From Candidatus Aalborgicola danicus (GTDB lineage: Bacteria; Pseudomonadota; Gammaproteobacteria; Burkholderiales; Burkholderiaceae_C): DNA of 64,000 bases. Positions 32,293 through 41,357 of this stretch are shown here, piece by piece; the stretch's first letter is position 1; each line of letters opens with the position of its first letter. The notes under the pieces were generated by a model. That model made no database searches. It was not told the DNA's origin and saw only the letters and a program-made list of their open reading frames with translations. The DNA lies in the NCBI GenBank assembly GCA_016703945.1, contig JADJBC010000004.1:7501-71500 (forward strand), written 5' to 3'. A program made the position numbers and the translations under genes.

Positions 32293-33486
32293 ATGAACGC
32301 ACCCCACTCCACCCCTGGCGTTTTGGCCGCCACAGACGCCACTTTCAACAACCACCTGAACCCGTCTTTTCTGCAGGCCTGCCTGCGACAGGCGACCGAC
32401 CACACGCCGATGTGGCTGATGCGCCAGGCCGGACGTTACCTCCCCGAATACTGCGCCACCCGTGCCAAGGCCGGCAGTTTTATGGGGCTGGCGACCAACC
32501 GTGACTTCGCGACCGAAGTCACTTTGCAACCTTTGGACCGCTACCCGCTGGACGCTGCTATTTTGTTCAGCGATATCCTGACCGTACCCGACGCCATGGG
32601 ACTGGGCCTCTCGTTCGCCCAAGGTGAAGGCCCGCGCTTTGCCTCCGCCGTGCGCGATGAAGCGGCAGTGGCCAAACTGGCCGTGCCGGACATGGCCAAA
32701 CTGCAGTACGTGTTTGATGCGGTCAGTTCCATCCGCAAGGCGCTAACCCAAACGGATGGCAGGTCCCGCGTGCCACTGATCGGGTTTTCGGGCAGCCCCT
32801 GGACGCTGGCCTGTTATATGGTCGAAGGCGCAGGCTCTGACGACTATCGCCTGGTCAAAACCATGTTGTACAGCCGCCCGGACCTGATGCACCGCATTCT
32901 GGCCATCAATGCCGACTCCGTGGCTGCGTACTTGAACGCCCAAATCGACGCCGGTGCCCAGGCGGTGATGATTTTTGACAGCTGGGGCGGCGTGCTGGCC
33001 GACGGCGCGTTCCAGCAGTTCAGCCTGGCCTACACCGCGCGCGTGCTGGCCCAACTCAAGAAGACCCACACCGACGCCGCTGGCAACTCCATTCGCATTC
33101 CGCGCATCGTGTTTACCAAGGGCGGTGGCCTGTGGTTGCAGGAAATGGCGGCACTGGACTGTGAGGTGCTGGGCCTGGACTGGACCGTCAACCTGGGCAA
33201 GGCCCGGGCATTGGTCGGAGGCTCGGAATATGCGTCCGGCGTGAGTGGTCCCGGCAAGGCATTGCAGGGCAATATCGACCCCAATGTGCTATTTGCCCCT
33301 CCCGCGCAGATTGCCACCGAGGTCGCACGTGTGCTGGACAGCTTTGGCAAGCCCTACCAGGGCGCGGGCACCGGCCCTACCCACATCTTCAACCTGGGCC
33401 ATGGCATCAGCCAATACACGCCACCGGAGCACGTAGCGGCGCTGGTAGAGGCCGTGCACCAGCATTCACGTGCTTTGAGGGCCTGA
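32293..33486 (+). CDS. hemE: Uroporphyrinogen III decarboxylase
   Basis: The roughly 397-residue product carries the HemE signature PMWLMRQAGRYLPEY, AILFSDILTVPDAMG, LIGFSGSPWTLACYMVEG and FNLGHGISQYTPPE. It decarboxylates uroporphyrinogen III to coproporphyrinogen III in heme synthesis in the cytoplasm. The length is slightly above the usual 350-370 because of an N-terminal extension. ATG 32272 would add seven residues, but a -10-like element (ACAATAT) lies between the two, so I prefer 32293. Confidence 0.95.
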   Translation: MNAPHSTPGVLAATDATFNNHLNPSFLQACLRQATDHTPMWLMRQAGRYLPEYCATRAKAGSFMGLATNRDFATEVTLQPLDRYPLDAAILFSDILTVPDAMGLGLSFAQGEGPRFASAVRDEAAVAKLAVPDMAKLQYVFDAVSSIRKALTQTDGRSRVPLIGFSGSPWTLACYMVEGAGSDDYRLVKTMLYSRPDLMHRILAINADSVAAYLNAQIDAGAQAVMIFDSWGGVLADGAFQQFSLAYTARVLAQLKKTHTDAAGNSIRIPRIVFTKGGGLWLQEMAALDCEVLGLDWTVNLGKARALVGGSEYASGVSGPGKALQGNIDPNVLFAPPAQIATEVARVLDSFGKPYQGAGTGPTHIFNLGHGISQYTPPEHVAALVEAVHQHSRALRA

Positions 33487-33532
33487 CTTGCTTACCACTT
33501 TTCAGGCCGGTTTTTGAAGCATCTTGTTGCAC

Positions 33533-33541
33533 TTATGCACA
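33533..33541 (+). promoter_or_regulatory. DnaA-box match (TTATGCACA)
   Basis: Fits the relaxed consensus TTWTNCACA. It is 187 bp from a second, perfect box in the same gap and orientation. Confidence 0.4.
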
Positions 33542-33664
33542 AAATCGATGAAAGCGCTTGGTAAGCCTACCCAGTTCAGGGGATCCCCGCTATTAAAGCA
33601 ATAGCGAACGTAAGCCGTTGATTTATAACGCATTCGAACTTTGCTTTTTTTGCAGGCATTTCGA

Positions 33665-33691
33665 CCAAAGCCTTGATTTTCAAGGCTTTGG
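33665..33691. terminator. Hairpin in the hemE-priA gap
   Basis: CCAAAGCCTTG (33665-33675) pairs perfectly with CAAGGCTTTGG (33681-33691) around a five-base loop. No T-tract follows in either direction, so termination is uncertain. Confidence 0.4.
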
Positions 33692-33719
33692 CGGTTACCC
33701 AACCAAGATATCAACAAAG

Positions 33720-33728
33720 TTATCCACA
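33720..33728 (+). promoter_or_regulatory. Perfect DnaA box (TTATCCACA)
   Basis: An exact match to the E. coli R1 consensus, flanked by AT-rich DNA, 129 bp before the priA start. One or two boxes alone do not define an origin. A DnaA-linked control of priA or a titration site is possible. Confidence 0.5.
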
Positions 33729-33856
33729 GAAAACGTGAATTGAATACAAAGTAGTTTTAAATCAACCACTTAGCCGGGTTTTCGCAAGTCAACATCAACA
33801 ACACTGCCCAAGTGGCAAATTTCCATGTGCATCCACCGCGTTCACTGCTCGGCCCG

Positions 33857-36070
33857 ATGACCCACTGGCTGTTCGTCCTCGTCCAGACCCCGGCACACGC
33901 CGCACTGGGTTCGGTGCTGAGCTACCGAAGTGAGTCGGCACTACCGCCCGGAACCCTGGTGCGGGTACCCTTGGGCCAACGCGAAACTCTGGGTGTCGTG
34001 TGGAACGCCGATTCCGCCCTAGCCACTGGCGAACTGGATCCGGGGAAAATCCGCTCTATCATAGGAACGTTGGACGGCATTGCGCCGCTGAATTCGGCCT
34101 GGCAACAACTCGTTACATTTGCCGCACAATATTACCAGCGCTCCCTGGGTGAAGTTGCGCTGGCAGCCTTGCCACCCCAACTGCGGGAGTTGTCGCCCGA
34201 GCAAATGCAGCGGCGAATGCAACGCCGCAAGGCACAACCCGCAACTGCCGGCGAAGCCGTTGCGGCCGTGGCGGACCCGAACCGATTGCACCCACTGCCA
34301 AGCTTGAGCGCAGAGCAAACGGCGGCGCTGGGTCAAATCCAGTCCCAGGCCGGCCCGTTTCTGCTATTCGGTGCGACCGGCAGCGGCAAAACCGAGGTCT
34401 ACCTGCAGTGTGTGCACAGGCTGCTGCAGGAAACGCCCGACGCCCAAGCACTGGTCATGGTGCCGGAAATCAACCTCACGCCCCAACTGGAAGCCCGTTT
34501 CAAGGCGCGTTTTGGTCCGCTGGTCGGCGAAGATGCCGTCGTGTCTCTGCACAGCGGCATGACCAACCCGCAGCGCCTCAAGAGCTGGCTGGCCGCCCAC
34601 AGTAGCAGCGCGCGCATTGTGCTGGGCACCCGCATGGCGGTGTTTGCGTCGATGCCGCAGCTGCGTCTGATTGTGGTCGACGAGGAACACGACCCCAGCT
34701 ACAAGAGTGGCGAAGGTGCCCGTTATTCGGCGCGCGACCTAGCGGTCTACCGCGGCCGACTGGATGGGGCCAAAGTGGTACTAGGCTCAGCCACCCCGTC
34801 GCTGGAAAGTTGGCACCACAGCCGACCGGCCGCCCAGGGTGGACGCTACCTGCGCCTTCACATGCCCAGCCGAATTGGCACCAGCGCTGGCAAACCGACA
34901 GACACCCCAGGCGACACGGACCGCCACGCCATGCGCACAACGGCTGGCACACCGGATGGCCTGCCGCTGATACGCCGTGTGGACATGAACCACCAGCCCC
35001 GGCACGCGGTGTTCTCCATCCCATTGCTCGAAGCCATCAAGGACCGTGTGGCGCGTGGCGAACAATGTATGGTGTTCCTGAACCGACGTGGTTACGCACC
35101 AGTGCTGCACTGCTCCGAATGCGGCTGGAAAAGCGAATGCCCGCACTGCAGTGCCTTTCGCGTGTTCCACAAGATCGACCGCACACTGCGCTGCCACCAC
35201 TGTGGCTTTACCGAACGTGTGCCGCGCGCCTGCCCGACCTGCGGCAACCCGGATATTTCCCCTTTGGGCCGCGGCACGGAACGCCTGGAGGAACACCTTG
35301 CAGAGCTGCTGACTGATGCGCGCCGCCCCAACGGTGAGGCGGTGCGCGTGGCCCGCATCGACGCTGATACCACACGCTTGAAGGGTGAGCTGCAAAGCCA
35401 ACTGGCCGCCGTGCACGCCGGTGATGTGGACGTGCTGGTGGGCACACAAATGATTGCCAAAGGGCACGACTTTCGGCGCATCACATTGGTGGCCGCAGTC
35501 AACCCGGATGGTGCGCTGTTCTCCAGCGACTTCCGCGCACCCGAACGCCTGTTCAGTCTGCTGATGCAGGCGGCCGGGCGCTCCGGACGCGACGCCGCCT
35601 TAGGCGAACGCAGCGAGGTGTGGATACAGACCTTCCAGCCGGCCCACCCGCTGTATGCGGCACTCAAGCGCCACGACTATCCGGGCTTCGCCGCCACACA
35701 GCTTAAGGAACGCGCCCAGGCCGGACTGCCACCGTTCACTGCCCAGGCCCTGGTGCGCGCCGAGGCCCGCACGCAGGACGTGGCGCAGGGCTTTCTGAAC
35801 GCCGCCAGCGCCGCAGCGCAGAACGAAATGGCCCAATGGGAAGGCTGGGCCGACGTGCTGGCGCAGATCACGCTGTACCCGGCCGTGCCCATGAGCATTC
35901 AGCGCGTGGCCAATATTGAACGGGCGCAGATGCTGGTGGAGAGTTCGTCGCGCAATGCCTTACAGCAATTTTTGAGTGCATGGCAAGCGGTGTTGCACGC
36001 CACACGGGCGCAGCCGGTTGGCAAGGGTTTGATCCGATGGGCGGTGGACGTGGACCCGCTGGCCATTTGA
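33857..36070 (+). CDS. priA: Primosomal protein N' (PriA helicase)
   Basis: The 737-residue product has the N-terminal 3'-DNA-binding domain (LVQTPAHAALGSVLSY), Walker A GATGSGKTE, the DEEH box (VVDEEHDPSYKSG) and GSATPSLES. The zinc-binding cysteines are CSECGWKSECPHC, CHHCGF and CPTCG, with the C-terminal helicase motif QAAGRSGR. PriA restarts stalled forks by loading the replisome. ATG 33857 starts at the conserved domain; GTG 33812 would add 15 residues. The upstream gap has DnaA-box matches. Confidence 0.95.
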   Translation: MTHWLFVLVQTPAHAALGSVLSYRSESALPPGTLVRVPLGQRETLGVVWNADSALATGELDPGKIRSIIGTLDGIAPLNSAWQQLVTFAAQYYQRSLGEVALAALPPQLRELSPEQMQRRMQRRKAQPATAGEAVAAVADPNRLHPLPSLSAEQTAALGQIQSQAGPFLLFGATGSGKTEVYLQCVHRLLQETPDAQALVMVPEINLTPQLEARFKARFGPLVGEDAVVSLHSGMTNPQRLKSWLAAHSSSARIVLGTRMAVFASMPQLRLIVVDEEHDPSYKSGEGARYSARDLAVYRGRLDGAKVVLGSATPSLESWHHSRPAAQGGRYLRLHMPSRIGTSAGKPTDTPGDTDRHAMRTTAGTPDGLPLIRRVDMNHQPRHAVFSIPLLEAIKDRVARGEQCMVFLNRRGYAPVLHCSECGWKSECPHCSAFRVFHKIDRTLRCHHCGFTERVPRACPTCGNPDISPLGRGTERLEEHLAELLTDARRPNGEAVRVARIDADTTRLKGELQSQLAAVHAGDVDVLVGTQMIAKGHDFRRITLVAAVNPDGALFSSDFRAPERLFSLLMQAAGRSGRDAALGERSEVWIQTFQPAHPLYAALKRHDYPGFAATQLKERAQAGLPPFTAQALVRAEARTQDVAQGFLNAASAAAQNEMAQWEGWADVLAQITLYPAVPMSIQRVANIERAQMLVESSSRNALQQFLSAWQAVLHATRAQPVGKGLIRWAVDVDPLAI

Positions 36071-36123
36071 CAGGCTCCTGCCCTGGCCGCGTTGACTCTA
36101 CAGACTGCAAAGAAGCAGTTTCG

Positions 36124-36471
36124 CTAGCGCAAGCCCCGCACGTATCGCGGCGTATCCACATCTGCCGCGCTGTCAACCTGCGACACCAGCGCTGCCAGCA
36201 AACCGCCTGCGCCAGTCACTGCCTGCGGTGAAGGGCGGCGCGCCAACATGCCGGGTGGCGCACCAACGACCATGGCCTGCTCCAGCTTGTCGGCCCACTC
36301 GACCAACTCAATATGTCCGTCTTCGTGTGCGCTGCGCCGCGCAAACCGCACGATCTCGGTTGCGTACTCCGCGTTGTGGGCCATCCATTCGGTATCGGTA
36401 ACACGCCCGGTCTTGCGGCGCAGCAGTACATGCAAATGGGCAGCAATGGCTAGTTTTTCACTGGGTAACAT
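36124..36471 (-). CDS. Conserved hypothetical protein downstream of amtB
   Basis: The 115-residue product is predicted to be helical and soluble (SEKLAIAAHLHVLLRRKTGRV, EWMAHNAEYATEIVRFAR, ELVEWADKLEQAM). I recognise no domain. It begins 11 bp after the amtB stop and therefore shares its nitrogen-regulated transcript. A role in ammonium transport or its control is an inference from position only. Confidence 0.7.
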   Translation of the reverse strand: MLPSEKLAIAAHLHVLLRRKTGRVTDTEWMAHNAEYATEIVRFARRSAHEDGHIELVEWADKLEQAMVVGAPPGMLARRPSPQAVTGAGGLLAALVSQVDSAADVDTPRYVRGLR

Positions 36472-36482
36472 GGTGGCCTCCC

Positions 36483-37910
36483 TCAGGATCCCAAATGCTC
36501 CCGGTGCTGGGTGACGTCCAGACCGGTAACCTCGGAGCTGTCATCGACGCGCAGGCCCACAATGACCTTGGTGACCCACAACAGAACCGCACTCATGACC
36601 CCGCTGTATACAACTACGGCAACCACACCCAATAGTTGGACCGCAATATCGCCATGCACGCCGGAAATGGTCTTACTAGCGAACACGCCGGTCAACAGAG
36701 CGCCCACGATGCCGCCAATGCCGTGCACACCAAACACATCGAGTGAATCGTCAGCGTTGAGTATGCGTTTGAGACCGGTGGCGCCCCAATAACACGTGAG
36801 TCCGGCAATGGCACCGATGGCCAGCGCAGCACTGGGTGTGACAAAGCCCGCTGCGGGCGTGATGGCCACCAACCCGGCCACCAATCCTGAGCACAGGCCC
36901 AACAGGGAAGGCCGACCCCGCACCACCCATTCACCAACCATCCAGGCCAGCGCTCCGGCGGACGCTGCAATGTGGGTTACCGCCATGGCCAGACCGGCAC
37001 GTCCGTCGGCCGCTACTGCCGACCCGGCATTGAATCCAAACCAGCCGACCCACAGCAAGCCTGCGCCAGCCATCGTGAGACCCAGATTGAACGGCTCAAA
37101 GGATTCGCGCCCATAGCCGCGCCGGGGTCCCAATACATGGGCACACACCAAGCCGGAGACACCCGCATTGATGTGTACCACCGAGCCCCCGGCAAAATCC
37201 AATACGCCTTTCTGAGCCAGCCAACCACCCGGCTCCCAGACCCAGTGCGCAATCGGCGCATACACCACCACGGACCACATGCCAATAAACCACAACAGGG
37301 CCGAGAAGCGCATGCGCTCCACCACGGCGCCCACGATCAGGGCCGCGGTGATAACCGCAAACGTGAGTTGGTACATGGCATAAACCGACTCCGGCACATT
37401 CGGTGCCACGTGGCTCACCGCCACTTTCCCGGCTTCCTTGAGGTACTCCAGACCAGCAAACCACAACCGACTGCCCCCCCCCAGCCAACCGCTGCCCGGC
37501 GTGAACGCCAACGAGTAACCCACCGCAAACCACAGCAGACTGACCAGGGCGGCCACCGCCACCACACTGGCCATGGTGTTGAGCACATTCTTCTTGCGAA
37601 CCATCCCGCCGTAAAACAGGGCGATGCCGGGCAAGGTCATCAACAGCACCAGTGCCGTGCTGGTCATCATCCACGCCGTGTCGGCACCGTTGAGACTGTC
37701 TTGTGGTACCAGGCCCGGTCGAACGAGCGGCGCGGGTTGCACCGCAACGGGCGATGCGGCCACTGGCTCAGAGGCCGCCAAGGGTTGCACGGCAGCCGGC
37801 GCTGACGCCGCACCGGTGAAGGCATCAGCGCCCTGCGCCTGTGCCCACGCGACACACGTGAAGAAGAACAACACACTGGCCAAAAGCCATTTCGATCTGA
37901 TTCGGTGCAT
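36483..37910 (-). CDS. amtB: Ammonium transporter
   Basis: The 475-residue product has a signal peptide (AWA-QAQG), a low-complexity linker and eleven membrane helices with Amt signatures (TLPGIALFYGGMVRKKNVLN, GLVCAHVLGPRRG, GSAVAADGRAG, DDSLDVFGVHGIGGIVGALLTG). It conducts ammonium across the inner membrane and is normally gated by PII (GlnK), whose gene is not adjacent here. A sigma-54 promoter and an NtrC-like site lie upstream, which fits induction by nitrogen limitation. Confidence 0.95.
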   Translation of the reverse strand: MHRIRSKWLLASVLFFFTCVAWAQAQGADAFTGAASAPAAVQPLAASEPVAASPVAVQPAPLVRPGLVPQDSLNGADTAWMMTSTALVLLMTLPGIALFYGGMVRKKNVLNTMASVVAVAALVSLLWFAVGYSLAFTPGSGWLGGGSRLWFAGLEYLKEAGKVAVSHVAPNVPESVYAMYQLTFAVITAALIVGAVVERMRFSALLWFIGMWSVVVYAPIAHWVWEPGGWLAQKGVLDFAGGSVVHINAGVSGLVCAHVLGPRRGYGRESFEPFNLGLTMAGAGLLWVGWFGFNAGSAVAADGRAGLAMAVTHIAASAGALAWMVGEWVVRGRPSLLGLCSGLVAGLVAITPAAGFVTPSAALAIGAIAGLTCYWGATGLKRILNADDSLDVFGVHGIGGIVGALLTGVFASKTISGVHGDIAVQLLGVVAVVVYSGVMSAVLLWVTKVIVGLRVDDSSEVTGLDVTQHREHLGS

Positions 37911-37945
37911 CTCGATTCCTTTCGTGAACCATTAGCAACACTAAA

Positions 37946-37961
37946 AGCACAAGCCGTGCCA
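37946..37961 (-). promoter_or_regulatory. Sigma-54 (-24/-12) promoter of amtB
   Basis: On the minus strand TGGCACGGCTTGTGCT has the invariant GG and GC separated by exactly 10 bp. Transcription would start about 25 bp before the amtB ATG, leaving room for the AAAGGA ribosome site. Confidence 0.75.
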
Positions 37962-38020
37962 CATTCGCGTAAACCCTAATATTGCGTTTTCGGTACTAAC
38001 GGTCGCAATGCCGCAACGCG

Positions 38021-38035
38021 GCCCCAGTTTGGTGC
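38021..38035. promoter_or_regulatory. NtrC-like enhancer site
   Basis: GCACC-AAACT-GGGGC on the minus strand matches the NtrC palindrome GCACC-N5-GGTGC with one difference. It lies about 60 bp upstream of the -24 element, a usual enhancer distance. Confidence 0.5.
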
Positions 38036-38078
38036 GGAAGTTGCTTGCAGCGTGCACAACGTGACAAGGGAGCAGTCC

Positions 38079-41000
38079 ATGCTGGCAAAACTATCCAACT
38101 GGTTGGGACATCTGAGTGTGGGACGCAAACTCACGCTGATCTACCTGCTGGACCTGACGGCCGTGATTTATGTATCGGGCATCCTGATCCATGAAAAGTA
38201 CTTGGCGATTGACTTCGCCCGCAAAGAGATTGCGGGTGCGGCTTATGCGGATGTGGTTCGGAAAAGCCTGATGGAGGTGTTCCTCGCCAATGAGACGATG
38301 GGCACCCGCACGGAAACTACGTTGGACGAACTGGAATCTGCCCGTGCACGGCATGATGACTCCCTGCACAGAAGTGAGCCTGCAGAACGGTATGTGCACA
38401 GTCTGGAGGCGTTGAGAGCGCCGCCCCAATCGGGACCGTCGCACGTCGGTTCAATTCCGCCGCGGAGCAGGCTGCTGACCGAGGGGCGCGATCTGCTCAC
38501 CACGATCGGCAATGAGTCCAATCTGATTCTGGACCCCGACCTGGACAGCTACTACGCCATGTCACTGGCCATGCTGCGTTTCCCGGAGCTTCTGCAGGTG
38601 CTGCATGACTCCCAGTCCTTCGTGGAGGAATCGGGTTCCACCACGCCTTCCAGGAACCAGGTCGCCCAACTTTTGCCTTTGATGGGTCGACTCGACGCCG
38701 TGTTGACGGGTATTGAGTCGGACTATGGCCAGGCCTGGGCAGCCGGTTCGCCGCAGCTCACTGCGGCACTGACCGCCTCACGCAATTCACTGAATGCACA
38801 GGCCCGGGCGTTCCAGGTGGTGTTGGATGATGTGGCCAACCGTCCCGCGTCGGCCCAGCAAATCCGTCGGTTGGAGCAGCCCGTGCAAGCCAGTTTGGTC
38901 GCATTGAACGCCGCCTGGATGGATGTGATCGCTGAACTGAAGCGCCTGTTGGATGCCCGTGTGAGCTTGTTGTTTAGCCGAATGTGGCTGCACCTGGGCA
39001 CGGCACTGCTGTTGCTTGGCGGCATTCTGAGCATGGTCTACCTGGTCGCCAGCCAGATCGCCCGGCCCCTGCAAGCCCTGGCCCGGGTGGCCGACAAGGT
39101 ACGCCGCAGCTCGGATTACACACACCGTGCGGACTGGAAAAGCAGCGACGAAATCGGCCAGCTCGTCACCGCATTCAACGAAATGCTGGCGCAGTTGGAC
39201 CAGGACCGGTTGATTCAGCAGGAACAGGCCTCGCGTGCCAGTGCGGCCGAGGCACAGCGCCAACTGGTGGAGGCACTACCCATCCCCATGGTGGTGACAT
39301 CGGTGCCTGACCATGAAGTGTTACACGCCAATACACCAGCCTTGACCTGGCTGGGCGATTGCCGACGTGACCCCTGGGCTCTGGGACTGGAGTCCAATGT
39401 GCGGGCCCGGTTCTTCCAGCGCCTGGCCGACAGCGACGCCGTGGACGAATTCGAAGTCCGGTGGCTGGCTGGCCAGTCACCCTCCTGGGCGGTGTTGTCG
39501 GCTCGCCGCCTGCAGTTTCAGGGCCGCGATGCGGTGTTGACAGCTTTTGCCCCGATCAACAAGCTTAAATTGCTGGAACAACGGCTGGAACTATGGGCCC
39601 AGGTGTTTGAGGCATCCAGCGAAGGCATTGTCATCACGAATGCACAACGCCAGGTCATCAGTGTCAACCGGGCGTTTTGCCGCAGCACGTCGTACGACTT
39701 TCATGAGGTCATCGGTGAACATGTCTCCACGCTGGTGGACAGTGCGCCAGCCTTGAAATGGACCGAAGCGCCCGACAAGGAAGTCTGGCAAGGCGAGGTG
39801 CTGATGCGTCGGCGCTCGGGTGACACCTACCCCGCTTGGTTGATGGTGTCCGCGGTTTACAAGGGGTCCACCAGCGGCCAGGTCGTTAACTTCATCGCCA
39901 CCTCCATCGACATTACCGACCGCAAGGTGCACGAAGAACGCATTCGCTTTCTGGCCCACCATGACGTTTTGACCGAGTTGCCGAACCGCTCCCTGTGCCA
40001 GCAGCGCTTGGCCGAGGCGCTCGCCGAGGCGCGCAAAACCGGTGAAAAAGTTGCGGTGCTTTTCATTGATCTGGACCGCTTCAAGCTGATCAACGACACC
40101 CTGGGCCACCATATTGGTGATGGGCTGCTGCGCATCGTGGCGCGCCGGTTGAGCCAGGCGGTGCGCAGTGACGACACCGTCAGTCGCCTGGGCGGTGACG
40201 AATTTGTGATCGTGATGCGCGACGTCGGTACCCTGGAAGAACTGGACCACCTGGTCAACCAACGCATGATTCCGTCGATCCGGCAAAGCGCGGTGGTGGA
40301 GGGCCACAGCATCGCGGTCTCCTGCAGCGTGGGCGTGGCCCTGTTCCCGGACGATGCGCGAGACCAGGATGAATTGTTGCGCCGGGCGGACGCCGCCATG
40401 TACGAAGCCAAGTCGGCCGGTCGCGACATGGCGCGTTTCTTTTCCACTGCGACCGACGATCGCATCCTGGCCCGCCAGACCATGGAGGCCCAGTTGCGCC
40501 AGGCCCTGGGGCGGGGTGAATTCAGCCTGCACTACCAGCCCCGTCTCTGCGCCCGCACCCGGCGTATGCTGGGCGCCGAAGCTTTGCTGCGCTGGAACAG
40601 TCCGGTGCTGGGTCCTGTTTCTCCGGCGGAGTTCATCCCCGTGGCGGAGGAAACCGGCTGGATCAAACCCATAGGACTGTGGGTACTGGAAGAAGCCTGC
40701 CAGCAATGGATGCAATTCCAGTCCCAGGGGTTGTTCGAACGCAAGCAGCTCTCCGTCAATCTGTCGGCGGCCCAACTGGCCGACCCGGACTTGGTCGGTC
40801 AGTTGCAACTCATTCTGGAACGCACCGGTCTGCCAGCCCATGAATTGGAGCTGGAGCTGACAGAATCCCACTTGATGGACAACCCCAACGCCGCACAGCA
40901 ACAGGTGTCGGCGCTGAAGGCGCTCGGTGTGCACATTGCCATTGATGACTTTGGCACCGGTTACTCCAGCCTGGCCTACCTGAAACGGTTTGAGATCGAC

Positions 41001-41273
41001 ATTCTCAAAGTGGACCAGTCCTTTGTGCGCGACATGCTGGATGACAGTGCCGACGCGGCCATCGTACATGCCGTCATTGCACTGGGCCACACACTGGGCT
41101 TCAAGGTGGTGGCCGAAGGTGTGGAAAACCTGCCGACCGCTCAGACACTCACCGCTCTGGGTTGTGACGAGTTGCAGGGTTACTGCTTCAGCCGCCCGCT
41201 ACCCGTGCCCGAGTTTCTGGAGTGGCTGCGCAGCCACGGCGCTACGCCACAACGGCGAAGGACGCGCCCTTAA
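38079..41273 (+). CDS. Membrane GGDEF-EAL signalling protein with HAMP and PAS domains
   Basis: The 1064-residue product has two membrane helices (LTLIYLLDLTAVIYVSGILI near residue 20; a second near 320) enclosing a large periplasmic domain. A HAMP, a PAS region, GGDEF with intact RLGGDEF and I-site RSDD, and EAL with AEALLRW, ELTESHL, DDFGTGYSSL, KVDQSFV and AEGVE follow. Both c-di-GMP synthesis and hydrolysis motifs are complete, so it may be bifunctional. ATG 38079 follows AGGGAG; GTG 38052 is less likely. It diverges from amtB. Confidence 0.93.
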   Translation: MLAKLSNWLGHLSVGRKLTLIYLLDLTAVIYVSGILIHEKYLAIDFARKEIAGAAYADVVRKSLMEVFLANETMGTRTETTLDELESARARHDDSLHRSEPAERYVHSLEALRAPPQSGPSHVGSIPPRSRLLTEGRDLLTTIGNESNLILDPDLDSYYAMSLAMLRFPELLQVLHDSQSFVEESGSTTPSRNQVAQLLPLMGRLDAVLTGIESDYGQAWAAGSPQLTAALTASRNSLNAQARAFQVVLDDVANRPASAQQIRRLEQPVQASLVALNAAWMDVIAELKRLLDARVSLLFSRMWLHLGTALLLLGGILSMVYLVASQIARPLQALARVADKVRRSSDYTHRADWKSSDEIGQLVTAFNEMLAQLDQDRLIQQEQASRASAAEAQRQLVEALPIPMVVTSVPDHEVLHANTPALTWLGDCRRDPWALGLESNVRARFFQRLADSDAVDEFEVRWLAGQSPSWAVLSARRLQFQGRDAVLTAFAPINKLKLLEQRLELWAQVFEASSEGIVITNAQRQVISVNRAFCRSTSYDFHEVIGEHVSTLVDSAPALKWTEAPDKEVWQGEVLMRRRSGDTYPAWLMVSAVYKGSTSGQVVNFIATSIDITDRKVHEERIRFLAHHDVLTELPNRSLCQQRLAEALAEARKTGEKVAVLFIDLDRFKLINDTLGHHIGDGLLRIVARRLSQAVRSDDTVSRLGGDEFVIVMRDVGTLEELDHLVNQRMIPSIRQSAVVEGHSIAVSCSVGVALFPDDARDQDELLRRADAAMYEAKSAGRDMARFFSTATDDRILARQTMEAQLRQALGRGEFSLHYQPRLCARTRRMLGAEALLRWNSPVLGPVSPAEFIPVAEETGWIKPIGLWVLEEACQQWMQFQSQGLFERKQLSVNLSAAQLADPDLVGQLQLILERTGLPAHELELELTESHLMDNPNAAQQQVSALKALGVHIAIDDFGTGYSSLAYLKRFEIDILKVDQSFVRDMLDDSADAAIVHAVIALGHTLGFKVVAEGVENLPTAQTLTALGCDELQGYCFSRPLPVPEFLEWLRSHGATPQRRRTRP

Positions 41274-41277
41274 TCCA

Positions 41278-41325
41278 CTATAAAAACAATAGCTTCCTAC
41301 CCAATGAATCCGAGGGCTAGAGGCC
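41278..41325 (+). repeat. 49-bp interspersed element, copy 7 (intergenic)
   Basis: CTATAAAAACAATAGCTTCC, then GAGGGCTAGAGGCC. It lies between convergent genes, 5 bp after the stop of the GGDEF-EAL gene. Confidence 0.75.
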
Positions 41326-41357
41326 AATTTGGCACATCAGCCGCCTGCGGCGCACGG

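Larger units (their letters stand above)
33487..33856. other. AT-rich intergenic region with two DnaA-box matches
   Basis: This 370-bp gap between hemE and priA is clearly AT-richer than its surroundings. It holds DnaA-box matches at 33533-33541 and 33720-33728, a hairpin at 33665-33691 and an AT-rich stretch at 33729-33775. A 71-codon minus-strand frame (33502-33717) is not convincing. There is no other gene. Confidence 0.6.

Noticed and set aside
33593..33625. GCTATTAAAGCAATAGCG in the hemE-priA gap as an element copy
   Set aside because: It has the short left inverted repeat only, without the right part; at best a truncated remnant.
33502..33717. Minus-strand 71-codon frame in the hemE-priA gap
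   Set aside because: No ribosome site, no domain, and it lies in an AT-rich stretch with control-like sites.
33487..33856. Replication origin
   Set aside because: Only two DnaA-box matches and none of the genes normally flanking a betaproteobacterial origin (dnaA, dnaN, rpmH, gidA).
39591..41090. Minus-strand frame of 499 codons opposite the GGDEF-EAL gene
   Set aside because: The plus strand has intact GGDEF and EAL motifs; the opposite frame is compositionally odd (rich in His, Gln, Gly) and has no domain.
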